A DNA stretch of 64,000 nt from Novosphingobium sp. G106 (GCF_019075875.1 NZ_JAHOOZ010000001.1:4216001-4280000), one strand, 5' to 3'; shown: positions 9,152-17,625, numbered from the stretch's first letter. Made by a program: numbers and translations. The notes: generated from the sequence alone by a model not told the origin.

Positions 9152-10198
9152 ATGTTCGATTCCTCTACGGTCCGTGGCTCGGATCTCTCCGCCAGGCCGC
9201 TGGCGCTGGCGCGCTGGCTTTATATCGTGGCGGGCCTCGTCGTGCTGATCGTCGCGGTCGGCGGGATTACCCGGCTGACCGAGTCGGGCGTGTCGATCAC
9301 CGAATGGAAACCGGTCTCGGGCGCGCTGCCGCCGCTTAGCCAGGCGCAGTGGCAGTCCGAGTTCGACGCCTATCGCCAGACGCCGCAATTCATCCAGATC
9401 AACGGCCCGGCCGGCATGACCTTGGCCGACTACAAGTTCATCTTCTTCTGGGAATGGGTGCACCGGCTGATTGCCCGGGCGATCGGTATGGTGCTGGCGC
9501 TGGTGATCGCCTGGTACGGGATCAAGCGGCAGATCCCGCGTGGCTACCTGCCGCGGCTGTTGGCGCTGGTCGCCCTGGTCGGGCTGCAGGGCGCGATCGG
9601 CTGGTGGATGGTCGAATCGGGCATCGTCAACGACGTCAAGGTCAGCCATTTCCGCCTCGCCGCGCACCTGCTGACGGCGCTGGTGACCCTGGGCGGCCTA
9701 GTCTGGACCGCGCTCGACCTCCAGGCGCTGGCCCGTGGCGAACCGCGTTCCCGGTTGACCGGCTTCGCCGCCCTCGCCCTCGCCGCGCTGCTGGTACAGC
9801 TGTTCTTCGGCGCGCTGACTGCGGGTCTGCGCGCGGGCCATGTCGCGAACGACTGGCCGCTGATGCAGGGTAGCCTCGTTCCCGAAGGCATCGACTGGAC
9901 GCTCGGGCCGATCCATGCCGCGCTCAACGATCCCTTCCTGATCCATTTCATCCACCGCTGGTGGGCCTGGGTGGTCGTCGCCGTGCTGATCGTCATGGGC
10001 CGCAAGCTCAAGGCCGCAGGCCAGCGCCCGGCCTCGATCGCGCTGCACAGCGCCTTCGGCGCCCAGGTGATCCTGGGCATCGTCACCGTCTGGTCGGGCA
10101 TCGCGCTGTGGCTGGCCGTGGCGCATCAGCTGACCGGCGCACTACTGGTCGCGGCGACGACCTGGGGCGCTCATGCGCTCGGCAGGCGCAGGGCATGA
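9152..10198 (+). CDS. ctaA: Heme A synthase, COX15/CtaA family
   Basis: A 348-residue polytopic membrane protein that oxidises the C8 methyl of heme O to form heme A for cytochrome c oxidases. Eight hydrophobic helices are visible, with the heme-ligand histidines in EWVHRLIARAIG, SHFRLAAHLLTA, FIHRWWAW and AVAHQLTGALL. GGITRLTESGVSITEWKPV after the first helix is a family signature. The ATG at 9152 was chosen over the in-frame start at 9044 because the longer form adds 36 residues of non-family sequence and overlaps the divergent MerC-like gene. Its stop overlaps the cutA start (ATGA). Confidence 0.95.
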   Translation: MFDSSTVRGSDLSARPLALARWLYIVAGLVVLIVAVGGITRLTESGVSITEWKPVSGALPPLSQAQWQSEFDAYRQTPQFIQINGPAGMTLADYKFIFFWEWVHRLIARAIGMVLALVIAWYGIKRQIPRGYLPRLLALVALVGLQGAIGWWMVESGIVNDVKVSHFRLAAHLLTALVTLGGLVWTALDLQALARGEPRSRLTGFAALALAALLVQLFFGALTAGLRAGHVANDWPLMQGSLVPEGIDWTLGPIHAALNDPFLIHFIHRWWAWVVVAVLIVMGRKLKAAGQRPASIALHSAFGAQVILGIVTVWSGIALWLAVAHQLTGALLVAATTWGAHALGRRRA

Positions 10199-10521
10199 TG
10201 GAACCTGCAGGCCCCGCGCTGATCTGGTGCCCCTTTCCCGACGCGGGAATAGCCGCCGCAACGGCTAAAACGTTGCTTGACGAAAGGCTGGTCGCCTGCG
10301 CCAATATCCTGCCCGCCATGCTTTCGCTGTTCGAATGGAACGGCGAGCGCGGCGAAGCGACGGAGGCGGGGGCCTTGTTCAAGACGGATGCCGCATTGCT
10401 CGATCGTGCCGTGGCGCGCCTGGCCGAGGAGCATCCCTATGACGAGCCGGCCATCCTGGCCTGGCACTGCGATGCCGCGACGCCCGGCACCGCCGCCTGG
10501 CTCGGAGGCCTGACCCGGTGA
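10195..10521 (+). CDS. cutA: Divalent cation tolerance protein CutA
   Basis: A 108-residue CutA1-type protein, a small ferredoxin-like fold that forms trimers and is linked to copper and divalent-cation tolerance. Family features are the N-terminal WCPFPDAGIAAATAKTLLDERLVACANI, the YDEPAILAWHCDA strand, and a conserved tryptophan in FEWNGE. The start is one of two adjacent ATGs (10195 or 10198), overlapping the ctaA stop. It is followed by another overlapping gene (GTGA), so ctaA-cutA-10518 form one coupled unit. Confidence 0.92.
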   Translation: MMEPAGPALIWCPFPDAGIAAATAKTLLDERLVACANILPAMLSLFEWNGERGEATEAGALFKTDAALLDRAVARLAEEHPYDEPAILAWHCDAATPGTAAWLGGLTR

Positions 10522-11234
10522 GCCGTGCGGTCTGGCTGGTGGCCACGGCTGCGATCCTCCCCATCGCAGCGATGTCGGCTGCCGAAACGCCGAAGCCGGC
10601 GGCCGGCCTGTTCAAGCCGACGGCGGCGCCGCTGATCCTGACACGCACGCTGCGCCATATGATGCACGACGGCACGGCCATCGTGACGCGGCGCAGCTAC
10701 CGCGTGCAGTTCACCGCCGAAGGCAATGGCTTCGAACTCGCGGGCACGCTTAGCGAAGTCAGCGTCGAGGCCCCGCCCGGACTCGAAGCGCTCGCCGCGC
10801 TCGAACGCCGCCGGCCAGACCCCGGGATCTTTCCGATCAAGCTCGATGCGGCGGGCATGATCGTGCCCTCCGAAGATCCCGCGCCCAGCCGGCAGCAGCG
10901 CCAGGCGATCGGCACGGCCTCGGCCGACATTGCCCGGATGAACCTCGCCTCGGCCGAGGCGACGCAGGCGCAGGGCTTCGTCTCACAGTTCCAGACGCGG
11001 CCCTTCCGGACCTACTGGCCGCTCGACCTGTTCCACCCGGCCGCGGGCACGCAGCGCGAGCAGAAGGCGATCGCGCTCGACGGCGGCCTGCAAGGGCAGG
11101 TCACGACCGTCATAACCGCCAGCACCGATCGCGCCTCCGGCCTAGTCTCCGATTTCACCCGCACCGTCGTGACGGATCTGGGAGGCGACAAGCGCACCGT
11201 GATCGAGGAATGGACGCTCGCTCCGGCGCCCTAA
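10518..11234 (+). CDS. Secreted hypothetical protein
   Basis: A 238-residue protein with a Sec signal (hydrophobic residues 4-20, cleavage likely after MSAAET). The mature part is rich in beta-strand-like segments (RRSYRVQFTAEGNGFELAGTL, VTTVITASTDRASGLV) and lacks recognisable catalytic motifs. It starts at GTG 10518, overlapping the cutA stop, so it is expressed with ctaA and cutA. Function unknown; periplasmic location is inferred. Confidence 0.8.
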   Translation: MSRAVWLVATAAILPIAAMSAAETPKPAAGLFKPTAAPLILTRTLRHMMHDGTAIVTRRSYRVQFTAEGNGFELAGTLSEVSVEAPPGLEALAALERRRPDPGIFPIKLDAAGMIVPSEDPAPSRQQRQAIGTASADIARMNLASAEATQAQGFVSQFQTRPFRTYWPLDLFHPAAGTQREQKAIALDGGLQGQVTTVITASTDRASGLVSDFTRTVVTDLGGDKRTVIEEWTLAPAP

Positions 11235-11279
11235 TTCCGAACGGTATTATTTTACCTCCATGCAAAACCGCCCATTCGC

Positions 11280-11308
11280 TTGACTTTTGGCGCCCTTTCC
11301 ACGATTGG
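11280..11308 (+). promoter_or_regulatory. Candidate promoter of rplM-rpsI
   Basis: TTGACT at 11280-11285 is followed after 17 bp by GATTGG at 11303-11308, about 60 bp before rplM. The -35 is near consensus and the -10 is weak, as is common in this group. Inferred from sequence only. Confidence 0.45.
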
Positions 11309-11370
11309 GCCGCCTTCGCCGCGCATCCGTCCACTCGGATTCGCGGTCAAAGCAAGGGAAATGACCAGCC

Positions 11371-11850
11371 ATGAAGGCGCTCAGCAAGGTCACCCGGTCG
11401 ATCAAGCCGGCCGAGGTGGAAAAGAACTGGCATCTTATCGATGCCGAAGGGCTCGTGCTCGGCCGCCTCGCGGTGATCGTTGCCAACGTCCTGCGCGGCA
11501 AGCATAAGCCGAGCTTCACCCCGCACGTCGATTGCGGCGATCACGTCGTCGTGATCAATGCTGATAAGGTGCGGCTGACGGGCAACAAGCTCAAGCAGAA
11601 GACCTATTACAAGCACACCGGCTATGCCGGCGGCATCAAGGCGGTCACCGCGGACAAGATCCTCGACGGCCGCTTCCCCGAGCGCGTGCTCGAAAAGGCG
11701 GTTGAGCGCATGATCCCGCGCGGCCCGCTCGGCCGTGCGCAGATGCGCGCGCTGCATCTCTACGCCGGCACCGAGCACCCGCATGGTGGCACCCAGCCCC
11801 AGCCGCTCGATGTTGCCAGCCGCAACCGCAAGAACAAGGTGGGTGCCTAA
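11371..11850 (+). CDS. rplM: 50S ribosomal protein L13
   Basis: L13 binds 23S rRNA early in large-subunit assembly. At 159 residues it has the alphaproteobacterial length, and it shows [26 protein letters not shown], the [21 protein letters not shown] segment and the [17 protein letters not shown] motif near the end. It is the first gene of the conserved rplM-rpsI operon; its TAA overlaps the rpsI ATG by one base (TAATG). Confidence 0.99.
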   Translation: MKALSKVTRSIKPAEVEKNWHLIDAEGLVLGRLAVIVANVLRGKHKPSFTPHVDCGDHVVVINADKVRLTGNKLKQKTYYKHTGYAGGIKAVTADKILDGRFPERVLEKAVERMIPRGPLGRAQMRALHLYAGTEHPHGGTQPQPLDVASRNRKNKVGA

Positions 11851-12383
11851 TGTCCGATAACACCGTCACCGATCTCGCCGACCTCGGCGCTCTCGCCGCC
11901 GGCGCTCCCGTGGATGCTTCGACCGAAGCCGCTCCGGAAGCTCCCGTCGTGCGCACCGGTCCCCCTGCTCCGATCCGCGATCAGGAAATCGACGCACAGG
12001 GTCGCGCCTATGCGACCGGCCGCCGCAAGGACGCCGTCGCCCGCGTGTGGCTGAAGCCCGGCTCGGGCAAGATCATCGTCAATGGCCGCGATCAGGAAGT
12101 CTACTTCGCGCGTCCGACGCTGCGCCTCGTCATCAATCAGGTGTTCGGCGTCGCCGATCGCGCTGGCCAGTACGACGTCGTCGCGACCGTCAAGGGTGGT
12201 GGCCTCTCGGGCCAGGCCGGCGCGGTCAAGCACGGCATCGCCCAGGCGCTGAGCAAGTTCGAGCCGAAGCTGCGCGCCGCAGTGAAGGCCGCCGGCTTCC
12301 TCACCCGTGACCCGCGCGTCGTCGAGCGTAAGAAGTACGGCCGCGCCAAGGCCCGCCGCAGCTTCCAGTTCTCGAAGCGCTAA
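11850..12383 (+). CDS. rpsI: 30S ribosomal protein S9 with N-terminal extension
   Basis: S9 sits in the head of the small subunit with its C-terminal tail reaching the P-site tRNA. The conserved core starts near residue 49 ([17 protein letters not shown]) and ends in the expected basic tail FQFSKR. The first 45 or so residues form an acidic, Ala/Pro-rich extension absent from E. coli S9 (130 residues, against 177 here); longer S9 proteins occur in alphaproteobacteria. The start is fixed by the TAATG overlap with rplM. A strong Rho-independent terminator follows. Confidence 0.98.
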   Translation: MSDNTVTDLADLGALAAGAPVDASTEAAPEAPVVRTGPPAPIRDQEIDAQGRAYATGRRKDAVARVWLKPGSGKIIVNGRDQEVYFARPTLRLVINQVFGVADRAGQYDVVATVKGGGLSGQAGAVKHGIAQALSKFEPKLRAAVKAAGFLTRDPRVVERKKYGRAKARRSFQFSKR

Positions 12384-12411
12384 GCTTTTCGCGAACTGCT
12401 GCCGAAAATCG

Positions 12412-12440
12412 GGGGGTCAGCCATGCTGGCCCCCTTTTTT
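12412..12440 (+). terminator. Rho-independent terminator of rplM-rpsI
   Basis: Arms of ten bases (12412-12421 and 12425-12434, one G-T wobble) with loop CAT, then six T at 12435-12440. It ends the ribosomal protein operon 28 bp after rpsI. The only nearby ATG for the next frame (12423) begins in the loop. Confidence 0.9.
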
Positions 12441-13181
12441 CGTATCTGCACGCAATCCCGGGAGCCTCCCCTGCCCTATCGCCTCCTCGTCCGCGCTGCG
12501 AGCCACGCCGGCGGCCGTCTGGGCTGGGCACGCAGCGCCGTGGGCGCGATCCTGGGCATCGTTTCCGCCACGCTGGTGACCGACATGGTGCTCGGCACCA
12601 ACCGGGCCGCCCTGCCCTGGCTGGTCGCCCCGGTCGGCGCTTCGGCCGTGCTGGTCTTCGCGCTGCCGGCCAGCCCGCTGGCGCAGCTCTGGCCGGTTCT
12701 GGGCGGATCGATGATCTCGGCAATGATCGGCCTCGCGGTCGGCCATCTGATGCCCTACCCTCCGCTCGCCAGCGCGGTGGCCGTCGCCGTGGCAATCGCG
12801 GTGATGAGCGCGCTGCGCTGCCTCCATCCCCCCGCCGGCGCCTGCGCGCTGATCGGCGCGATGGGCGCGCCGCTGATCACCGCGGTCGGCTGGCCGACCT
12901 TCCTGCTCGCGCTCTGGCTCGATCTCGTGGCGCTGCTCGGCATGGCCTGGGTATTCAACAACATGACCGGCCATAGCTGGCCGCACGAGGCCGCGGCGAT
13001 CGCTCCGCTGCCGCCCCAACACTGGATGGGCCGCTACGACATGGCCGATCTCGAGGCCGTGCTCGAGCACTGGGACGAAGTGCTCGACGTCAGCCGCGAC
13101 GATCTCGACGCGCTATTCCGCGCAGTCGAAGAGCAGACCTATCAGCGCGTCAATGCCGGCCTGGAGCCGCGCGACCGCTGA
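12423..13181 (+). CDS. HPP family membrane protein
   Basis: About 250 residues: residues 35-180 carry four hydrophobic helices and the family-defining CLHPPAGACAL motif, followed by a cytosolic acidic tail (DLEAVLEHWDEVLDVSRDDLDALFRAVEEQTY). HPP proteins include nitrite transporters in plants; the bacterial role is unclear. The ATG at 12423 lies in the loop of the rpsI terminator, so this start is doubtful. A start downstream (for example the CTG near 12471, giving LPYRLLVR) or an unusual leaderless transcript is possible. The core family domain is not affected. Confidence 0.8.
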   Translation: MLAPFFRICTQSREPPLPYRLLVRAASHAGGRLGWARSAVGAILGIVSATLVTDMVLGTNRAALPWLVAPVGASAVLVFALPASPLAQLWPVLGGSMISAMIGLAVGHLMPYPPLASAVAVAVAIAVMSALRCLHPPAGACALIGAMGAPLITAVGWPTFLLALWLDLVALLGMAWVFNNMTGHSWPHEAAAIAPLPPQHWMGRYDMADLEAVLEHWDEVLDVSRDDLDALFRAVEEQTYQRVNAGLEPRDR

Positions 13182-13277
13182 CTTTGCGCTCCGTGCCGGC
13201 GCGCCACCCTTAAAATTCTCCCATATTTCAGCGATTTCGAGGGTACTACGCATTGATTGGAACTAGTCATAACAAGC

Positions 13278-13307
13278 TACCTTGCAATGAATAGTACCTT
13301 GTATTAG
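13278..13307. promoter_or_regulatory. Direct repeats ahead of padR, candidate PadR operator
   Basis: TACCTTG occurs at 13278-13284 and again at 13295-13301, 17 bp apart, and the second copy abuts TATTAG (13302-13307), a possible -10. PadR regulators usually repress their own operons from such sites, so autoregulation is likely; the exact operator is inferred. Confidence 0.4.
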
Positions 13308-13335
13308 ACAGGCCTCGAACCAGGAGGCGTGATTC

Positions 13336-13716
13336 GTGCCCGAGGCTATCGAAATCCAGCTGAAGAAGGGGGTGCTCGGCCTCTGCGTGCTCGCGCTGCT
13401 CTCGCGCGGGAACAGCTATGCCTACGAGATCGCGAGCAAGCTCTCGCATGCGGTCGATATGGGCGAGGGCACGATCTATCCGCTGATGCGCCGCATGCAG
13501 AACGAAGGGCTTGTCGGCACCTATCTCGAGGAATCGCCATCGGGGCCGCCGCGCAAGTATTACCGGCTGACCGACGCCGGTCACGCCAGCCTGGCCTCCC
13601 AGCTCGCCGAATGGCGCAGTTTCACCACCGCCGTCGAAGGCCTGATCGGCCATGTCGACGCGGCCCCAGCAGATGCACAACCCGAAGCAGGTGCGGAGAC
13701 CCGGGATGACGCGTGA
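13336..13716 (+). CDS. PadR family transcriptional regulator
   Basis: A 126-residue winged-helix repressor of the short PadR class. Residues 8-85 hold the DNA-binding domain (GVLGLCVLALLSRGNSYAYEI, GEGTIYPLMRRMQNEGLV, GPPRKYYRLTDAGHASL). The start is GTG 13336, preceded by an AGGAGG at 13322-13328. It overlaps the next gene by 11 bp. PadR repressors paired with HAAS/DUF1700 membrane proteins and beta-solenoid GIN proteins are a known bacterial arrangement that responds to envelope or other stress; the signal here is unknown. Confidence 0.92.
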   Translation: MPEAIEIQLKKGVLGLCVLALLSRGNSYAYEIASKLSHAVDMGEGTIYPLMRRMQNEGLVGTYLEESPSGPPRKYYRLTDAGHASLASQLAEWRSFTTAVEGLIGHVDAAPADAQPEAGAETRDDA

Positions 13717-14284
13717 CGAATTCCTGAAACGGCTGCGGCGCGGCCTCGAGGGCATGTCCCCCGAAGCGATCGCCGATGCGATCGGCGACTACGAAGCCCA
13801 TTTCGACGCGGCGCGCGAAGATGGGCGCTCCGAAGCCGAGGTGGCCGAAGCGCTCGGCGATCCCGGCCGGCTGGCGCGCGAGCTTCGCCTGGAAGCGGGT
13901 ATCAAGCGTTGGGAGGAAGTCCGCTCGCCGTCCTCGGCGACCAATGCGGTCATCGCCTTCCTGGGCCTGGGTGCGATCGACATTCTCGTGCTGCTGCCGA
14001 TCCTACTGCCGGCGATCGGCGTGATCATCGGGCTCTACGCCGCGCTGCTCGCGCTGTTCATCGCCGGCGGCGTGATGCTGGTGACCGGGCCTTTCAGCGG
14101 CCTCACGGTCGGCCCCGCGATAGGCTTCGTCTTCGGCGGCCTGGGCATGATGTCCGCCGCCGTGGCCTTCGGCGCGCTGCTGTCGATCGTCGCGATCTGG
14201 TTGGTCAACGGCCTGCTGTGGTTCGGCCGGCTGCATTACCGGGTCATCGAACCCGCCATCAAATCCGACAGGAGCGCCCAATGA
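13706..14284 (+). CDS. HAAS domain (DUF1700) membrane protein
   Basis: A 192-residue protein: residues 1-65 form the HAAS alpha-helical signalling domain (MTRDEFLKRLRRGLEGMSPE, followed by DYEAHFDAAREDGRSEAEVAEALGDP), and residues 80-180 hold several transmembrane helices rich in Gly, Leu and Ile. The HAAS region typically couples membrane proteins to PadR regulators. The ATG at 13706 overlaps the end of padR, and its own stop overlaps the start of the next gene (ATGA). Function inferred from family and context. Confidence 0.88.
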   Translation: MTRDEFLKRLRRGLEGMSPEAIADAIGDYEAHFDAAREDGRSEAEVAEALGDPGRLARELRLEAGIKRWEEVRSPSSATNAVIAFLGLGAIDILVLLPILLPAIGVIIGLYAALLALFIAGGVMLVTGPFSGLTVGPAIGFVFGGLGMMSAAVAFGALLSIVAIWLVNGLLWFGRLHYRVIEPAIKSDRSAQ

Positions 14285-15018
14285 TCCGCAAGCTGCTCAT
14301 CGTCTTCGTCAGCGGGCTCGTGCTGTCGATCCTGCTGGTCAGCGGCGCCTGGGTGCTCGGCGGCGAAGAGATCAAGGCCCGCTTCCGCCACGACCACGGC
14401 GATTGGGACTTCGACGCGAGCGACGACGGCCCGACCGTAAAGCGAAGCTTCGCGTTCGACGGCTCACGCATACTCAAGATCGACGGGCCGGTGTCGCTGC
14501 GCTTCGTCCGCGGTCCCAAGAGCGAGATGACCGTCTCGGGCAATGCCCGCCTGATCGACGGCTTGCGCTGGCAAGACGGCGAACTCTCTTCCGAGCGCCA
14601 CGGATGGCGACATCACGGCGGGCTCACCGTGGAGATCACCGCGCCGCAGATCGCCGGCCTGGAACTGCGCGGACCTAGCCATGTAACGCTGGAAAACCTC
14701 GACCAGCCGTCGCTTCGCATCGAAGTGCGCGGGCCCGCAGACCTCGACGCTTCGGGCAAGGTGGGCAAACTCGACATCGACAGCCGCGGCGTCGGCACGC
14801 TCGATCTCGCCAAGGTCGAAGCCGGCGATGCCACCGTGCGCGTCCGCGGCGTCGGCAATGTCGACATCAAGGCTGCAGGCACGGTCGATGCCTCACTCAA
14901 CGGCGTCGGCAACATCACACTCCACCGCAAGCCCGCGATCCTGAACGCGGAAACGCATGGCGTCGGTGAAGTCCGCCACGATTACGACGAAGACGGAACC
15001 GCCAAGAAGGCTCAGTGA
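14281..15018 (+). CDS. GIN domain (DUF2807) exported protein
   Basis: A 245-residue protein with an N-terminal signal anchor (residues 4-27) followed by a repetitive beta-strand region with the alternating pattern LDIDSRGVGTLDLAKVEAGDA... typical of the GIN/DUF2807 (also called putative auto-transporter adhesin head) beta-solenoid. It is the third gene of the padR operon and is likely extracytoplasmic. Its 3' end overlaps the convergent phosphoesterase gene by 7 bp. No enzymatic motif is seen. Confidence 0.85.
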   Translation: MIRKLLIVFVSGLVLSILLVSGAWVLGGEEIKARFRHDHGDWDFDASDDGPTVKRSFAFDGSRILKIDGPVSLRFVRGPKSEMTVSGNARLIDGLRWQDGELSSERHGWRHHGGLTVEITAPQIAGLELRGPSHVTLENLDQPSLRIEVRGPADLDASGKVGKLDIDSRGVGTLDLAKVEAGDATVRVRGVGNVDIKAAGTVDASLNGVGNITLHRKPAILNAETHGVGEVRHDYDEDGTAKKAQ

Positions 15019-15899
15019 ACCGGCGGGTCTTCCACCGGAACCGCGCCCACCGGCGCGATCGGTTCTTCCTCGGAACGCGGCGGCAGCGCATTGGGCGGCA
15101 CGTCCGGGATCAGCATCTCGCGCGTCGGTACCGCTTCGAGATTGCGCACGCGCACTTTCACGTCATGGCCGGAGATCGTCAGCTCGTTGAAGCTCGGCGG
15201 GGTCGAGCGGATACGCTTGGACAGCGTGCCCGCGCCTATCATCCGTACCGGGCCGGCCGCGGTCTCGTGCTGCAGGTCGAAGGCGTCGTGGACATGGCCC
15301 GACAGCACCGCGAGGACATTGCGCCGGGCAAGTGCTTCGAGCGCGCGCTGACCGCCGCGGGTGAGGGCGGTGCCGCGCGTGCCGGTCTCGACCAGCGGGT
15401 GATGGCAGGCGACGAGAACGCGTGTGCCTTCAGGCAAGGCATCGATCTGCAGTAGGGTCTGCGCCAGCGCGGCTTTCGTCACCCAGCCCTTCGACCAGTT
15501 CAGCCGCCACTGCGCGCGCGCCGTTGTCTTGAGCGGGACGATGGCGACGCCTCCCACGCCCTGGCGAAGCTCGATCTTGCGCTCGACCAGCGCCTCGATC
15601 GCACGAAAGCGGCGGTAAGGATCGAGGAAGCGCTCGGCGAGGTTGAAATAGGGCAGGTCGTGGTTGCCGACCTCGACCGTGACCGGCGCTTTCAATCCGA
15701 GGATCCAGTCGCAGGCGGCGGCATATTCGCGCGACCGCGCGCGCATCGTCAGGTCGCCGGTGATCGCGACTGCGGCGGGCGCCTCGCCCTCGATGCAGCG
15801 CTCGGCCCATGCCAGGGCGTGCCGGTCCTCGAGCCCGAAATGGATGTCGGAAATGTGGAACAGGCGCAAAGGCGCGGAGGCCGGCGATTCAGTCGTCAT
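15012..15899 (-). CDS. Calcineurin-like metallophosphoesterase
   Basis: A 295-residue cytosolic phosphoesterase with all class motifs: SDIHFG (residue about 17), ITGDLT, VGNHDLPYF, CHHPL and SGHVHD, which bind the two metal ions. The substrate is not evident. It starts 11 bp inside the 3' end of the lipid kinase gene, so the two are coupled. The C-terminal 40 residues are proline/acid-rich and unrelated to the catalytic fold. Confidence 0.9.
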   Translation of the reverse strand: MTTESPASAPLRLFHISDIHFGLEDRHALAWAERCIEGEAPAAVAITGDLTMRARSREYAAACDWILGLKAPVTVEVGNHDLPYFNLAERFLDPYRRFRAIEALVERKIELRQGVGGVAIVPLKTTARAQWRLNWSKGWVTKAALAQTLLQIDALPEGTRVLVACHHPLVETGTRGTALTRGGQRALEALARRNVLAVLSGHVHDAFDLQHETAAGPVRMIGAGTLSKRIRSTPPSFNELTISGHDVKVRVRNLEAVPTREMLIPDVPPNALPPRSEEEPIAPVGAVPVEDPPVH

Positions 15900-16743
15900 C
15901 GCGGGTCGCTAGCAGATCGACGCCGCAGTGGGCGAGGGTGAACGTCTCCTCGTTGCCCGCTTCACCCGGTTCGCCGTCGATCAGCAATCCCATCGCTTCC
16001 CCTTCCGGACAGGCAAGCCGCACCGAACGATAGTGGCCAAGACTGTCATGCGGCCCCTCGCGGAAATTGCGCCGCAACAGCGCGATCCCCTGCTTCGCAT
16101 AGTCGCCAAGTGTTTCAGCATAATAACCTTCGACCGCAAAGCCGTCCGCCCCGGGCACGAGCTGGATCGCCGAATAGCCCTCCGGCCGGCCAATCGCAGG
16201 CTCCACACAGTGGACGTTGGAACCCGCCGTGGATTCGCCGATGGCCTCGGCCGCGCCGCTGATCGTGCCGAGCACGTCGGTTTCGCGCATCGCCTCGCGG
16301 ACCTGCGCCCAGGCGGTGCCCGGTCCGGCGAGAATGCCCGACAGACCATCGCCATGCCGCGATCGCACCAGCGTCGGGCGGACCAGGCGGGCGCGGCCGG
16401 CTGCGACGCGGGCGATGATCTCGGCCGGCTCGGCATCGCCGTGCAGGCGCTGCGCGAGAATGTTCATCGTCCCGCCAGGAAGCACCAGCACCGTGCCTTC
16501 CCAGCCGGTGAGCCCGGCAACCAGCGAATTGACCGTGCCGTCACCGGTGAAGATCACCAGCAGATCGACAGTTGCGCGGCGCAACTCGTCGATCGCGGGC
16601 GCACCTTCCTCGTGGAAGCCGATGCGCCGGCCGATCAGGCAGTTCTCGTCGCGAAAGGCCTGTTCGAGCGCCGCCACTGCATCGTCGCTGTTACTGCCGC
16701 TCGCCGCGTTCACCGCGAGCCAGATGGTCTTTCCATGGATCAT
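15889..16743 (-). CDS. Diacylglycerol kinase-like lipid kinase
   Basis: About 284 residues of the DAGK catalytic family (YegS/BmrU/LCB5-like). Evidence is the nucleotide-binding IFTGDGTVNSLVAGL near residue 67 and VLPGGTMNILAQRL near residue 90. It probably phosphorylates a membrane lipid such as diacylglycerol or a sphingoid base, the latter being plausible because sphingomonads make glycosphingolipids. An upstream GTG at 16758 is an alternative start; neither start has a clear ribosome site. Co-transcribed with the downstream phosphoesterase. Confidence 0.85.
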   Translation of the reverse strand: MIHGKTIWLAVNAASGSNSDDAVAALEQAFRDENCLIGRRIGFHEEGAPAIDELRRATVDLLVIFTGDGTVNSLVAGLTGWEGTVLVLPGGTMNILAQRLHGDAEPAEIIARVAAGRARLVRPTLVRSRHGDGLSGILAGPGTAWAQVREAMRETDVLGTISGAAEAIGESTAGSNVHCVEPAIGRPEGYSAIQLVPGADGFAVEGYYAETLGDYAKQGIALLRRNFREGPHDSLGHYRSVRLACPEGEAMGLLIDGEPGEAGNEETFTLAHCGVDLLATRDDD

Positions 16744-16777
16744 CGCAAAGGGACGCACGCGGCGCCGGTTTGGTTCC

Positions 16778-17044
16778 CTAGACGCGGCCCGAGAGGATCA
16801 GCCAGGCCGACAGCGCATTGACCATGCTGTAGAGCGCATAGCCCCAGGCCCAACCGAGTGCACCGGCGTCGACCATCAGCATGGCGCCGAGCAACATGAG
16901 GAATTCGACGCCCAGGCTGATGCGGCCGCTGAGCATGTGGACGAACCAGGGGGTTCGTCCAAGCAACGGATGTCCACTTTCGAGGACAGCCCTTTGCATC
17001 GCGAAATTGGCGATGCCGAGCAGGAAGAGCACGACGATGGCCAT
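16778..17044 (-). CDS. Small membrane protein, unknown function
   Basis: An 88-residue hydrophobic protein with three predicted helices (AIVVLFLLGIANFAMQ, LGVEFLMLLGAMLMVDA, YALYSMVNALSAWLIL). The start at 17044 is chosen because the longer in-frame version from 17104 adds 20 basic residues with no membrane character. It precedes the lipid kinase gene on the same strand by 34 bp. A LytTR-type direct repeat lies 84-114 bp upstream of its start. No family recognised. Confidence 0.65.
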   Translation of the reverse strand: MAIVVLFLLGIANFAMQRAVLESGHPLLGRTPWFVHMLSGRISLGVEFLMLLGAMLMVDAGALGWAWGYALYSMVNALSAWLILSGRV

Positions 17045-17127
17045 AGACGGGGGCAGCCTACGCCTTGCCGCGCCGCTTGGCCAGTGGAGGTAGAGACAGG
17101 CCAAGCGTCATCGCTCCGACGGCTTGC

Positions 17128-17158
17128 CGTTCGTCGATCCCGGCATGACGCTCGTCGA
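17128..17158. promoter_or_regulatory. Predicted LytTR binding site (copy 1)
   Basis: CGTTCGTCGA (17128-17137) and CGCTCGTCGA (17149-17158) form a direct repeat with 8-9 matching bases and an exact 21-bp period. LytTR regulators bind paired repeats two helical turns apart. It lies between the small membrane gene and urcA; a matching element precedes the sensor kinase gene at 19768. Confidence 0.55.
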
Positions 17159-17269
17159 AGCGGCTCGGCCCTCGTCGGCCGGTGCAGGGTTTGGTCGAAC
17201 GATCCGGGAAGCCTGCTGCGGCGAGCGGTAACAGAGCTCCAGTCCGTTAGGAATGGAAGGGAACCGGAC

Positions 17270-17590
17270 ATGAGAACTATCCTATTTTCGCTCGGGATCG
17301 CAGCGGCCTGCCTGGCGGCCAACCCCGCTTTGGCCGGCGAGGTCAAGCTCGCCTGGAAGGATCTCGATCTCACCACCGCAGCCGGCAAGGCCGAGCTCGG
17401 CAGCCGCATCGACGCGGCGGCCGAACAGGCCTGCACGTCCGACCCGGCCACCGGATCGAGGCTCACCCGTGCAACCCCGGGCTGCATCGCCGATGCGCGT
17501 CAGGCAATCACCGCACAGGTCGCCGCCAAGCTCGGCAACAACCGATTTGCCGCCAGCGGTGGCGGCGCCAATGGCGAGGCACGCCGCTAA
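17270..17590 (+). CDS. UrcA family exported protein
   Basis: A 106-residue precursor with a signal peptide cleaved after about residue 22 (NPALAGEV). The mature protein has the UrcA pattern: VKLAWKDLDLTTAAGKAELGSRIDAAAEQAC, with C55 and C72 positioned to form a disulfide, and a helical C-terminal part. UrcA proteins are small periplasmic proteins of unknown function, first named for uranium response in Caulobacter. A GGAAGGGAA ribosome site precedes the ATG. The gene is convergent with the LytTR regulator and may be in its regulon. Confidence 0.85.
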   Translation: MRTILFSLGIAAACLAANPALAGEVKLAWKDLDLTTAAGKAELGSRIDAAAEQACTSDPATGSRLTRATPGCIADARQAITAQVAAKLGNNRFAASGGGANGEARR

Positions 17591-17625
17591 AAAGTTCGCG
17601 TGGGGACGGCCGCCCCGCACGAAAA

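Noticed and set aside
17200..17230. tRNA-like stretch (GGTCGAACGATCC) upstream of urcA
   Set aside because: Not the T-loop consensus and no cloverleaf can be drawn around it.
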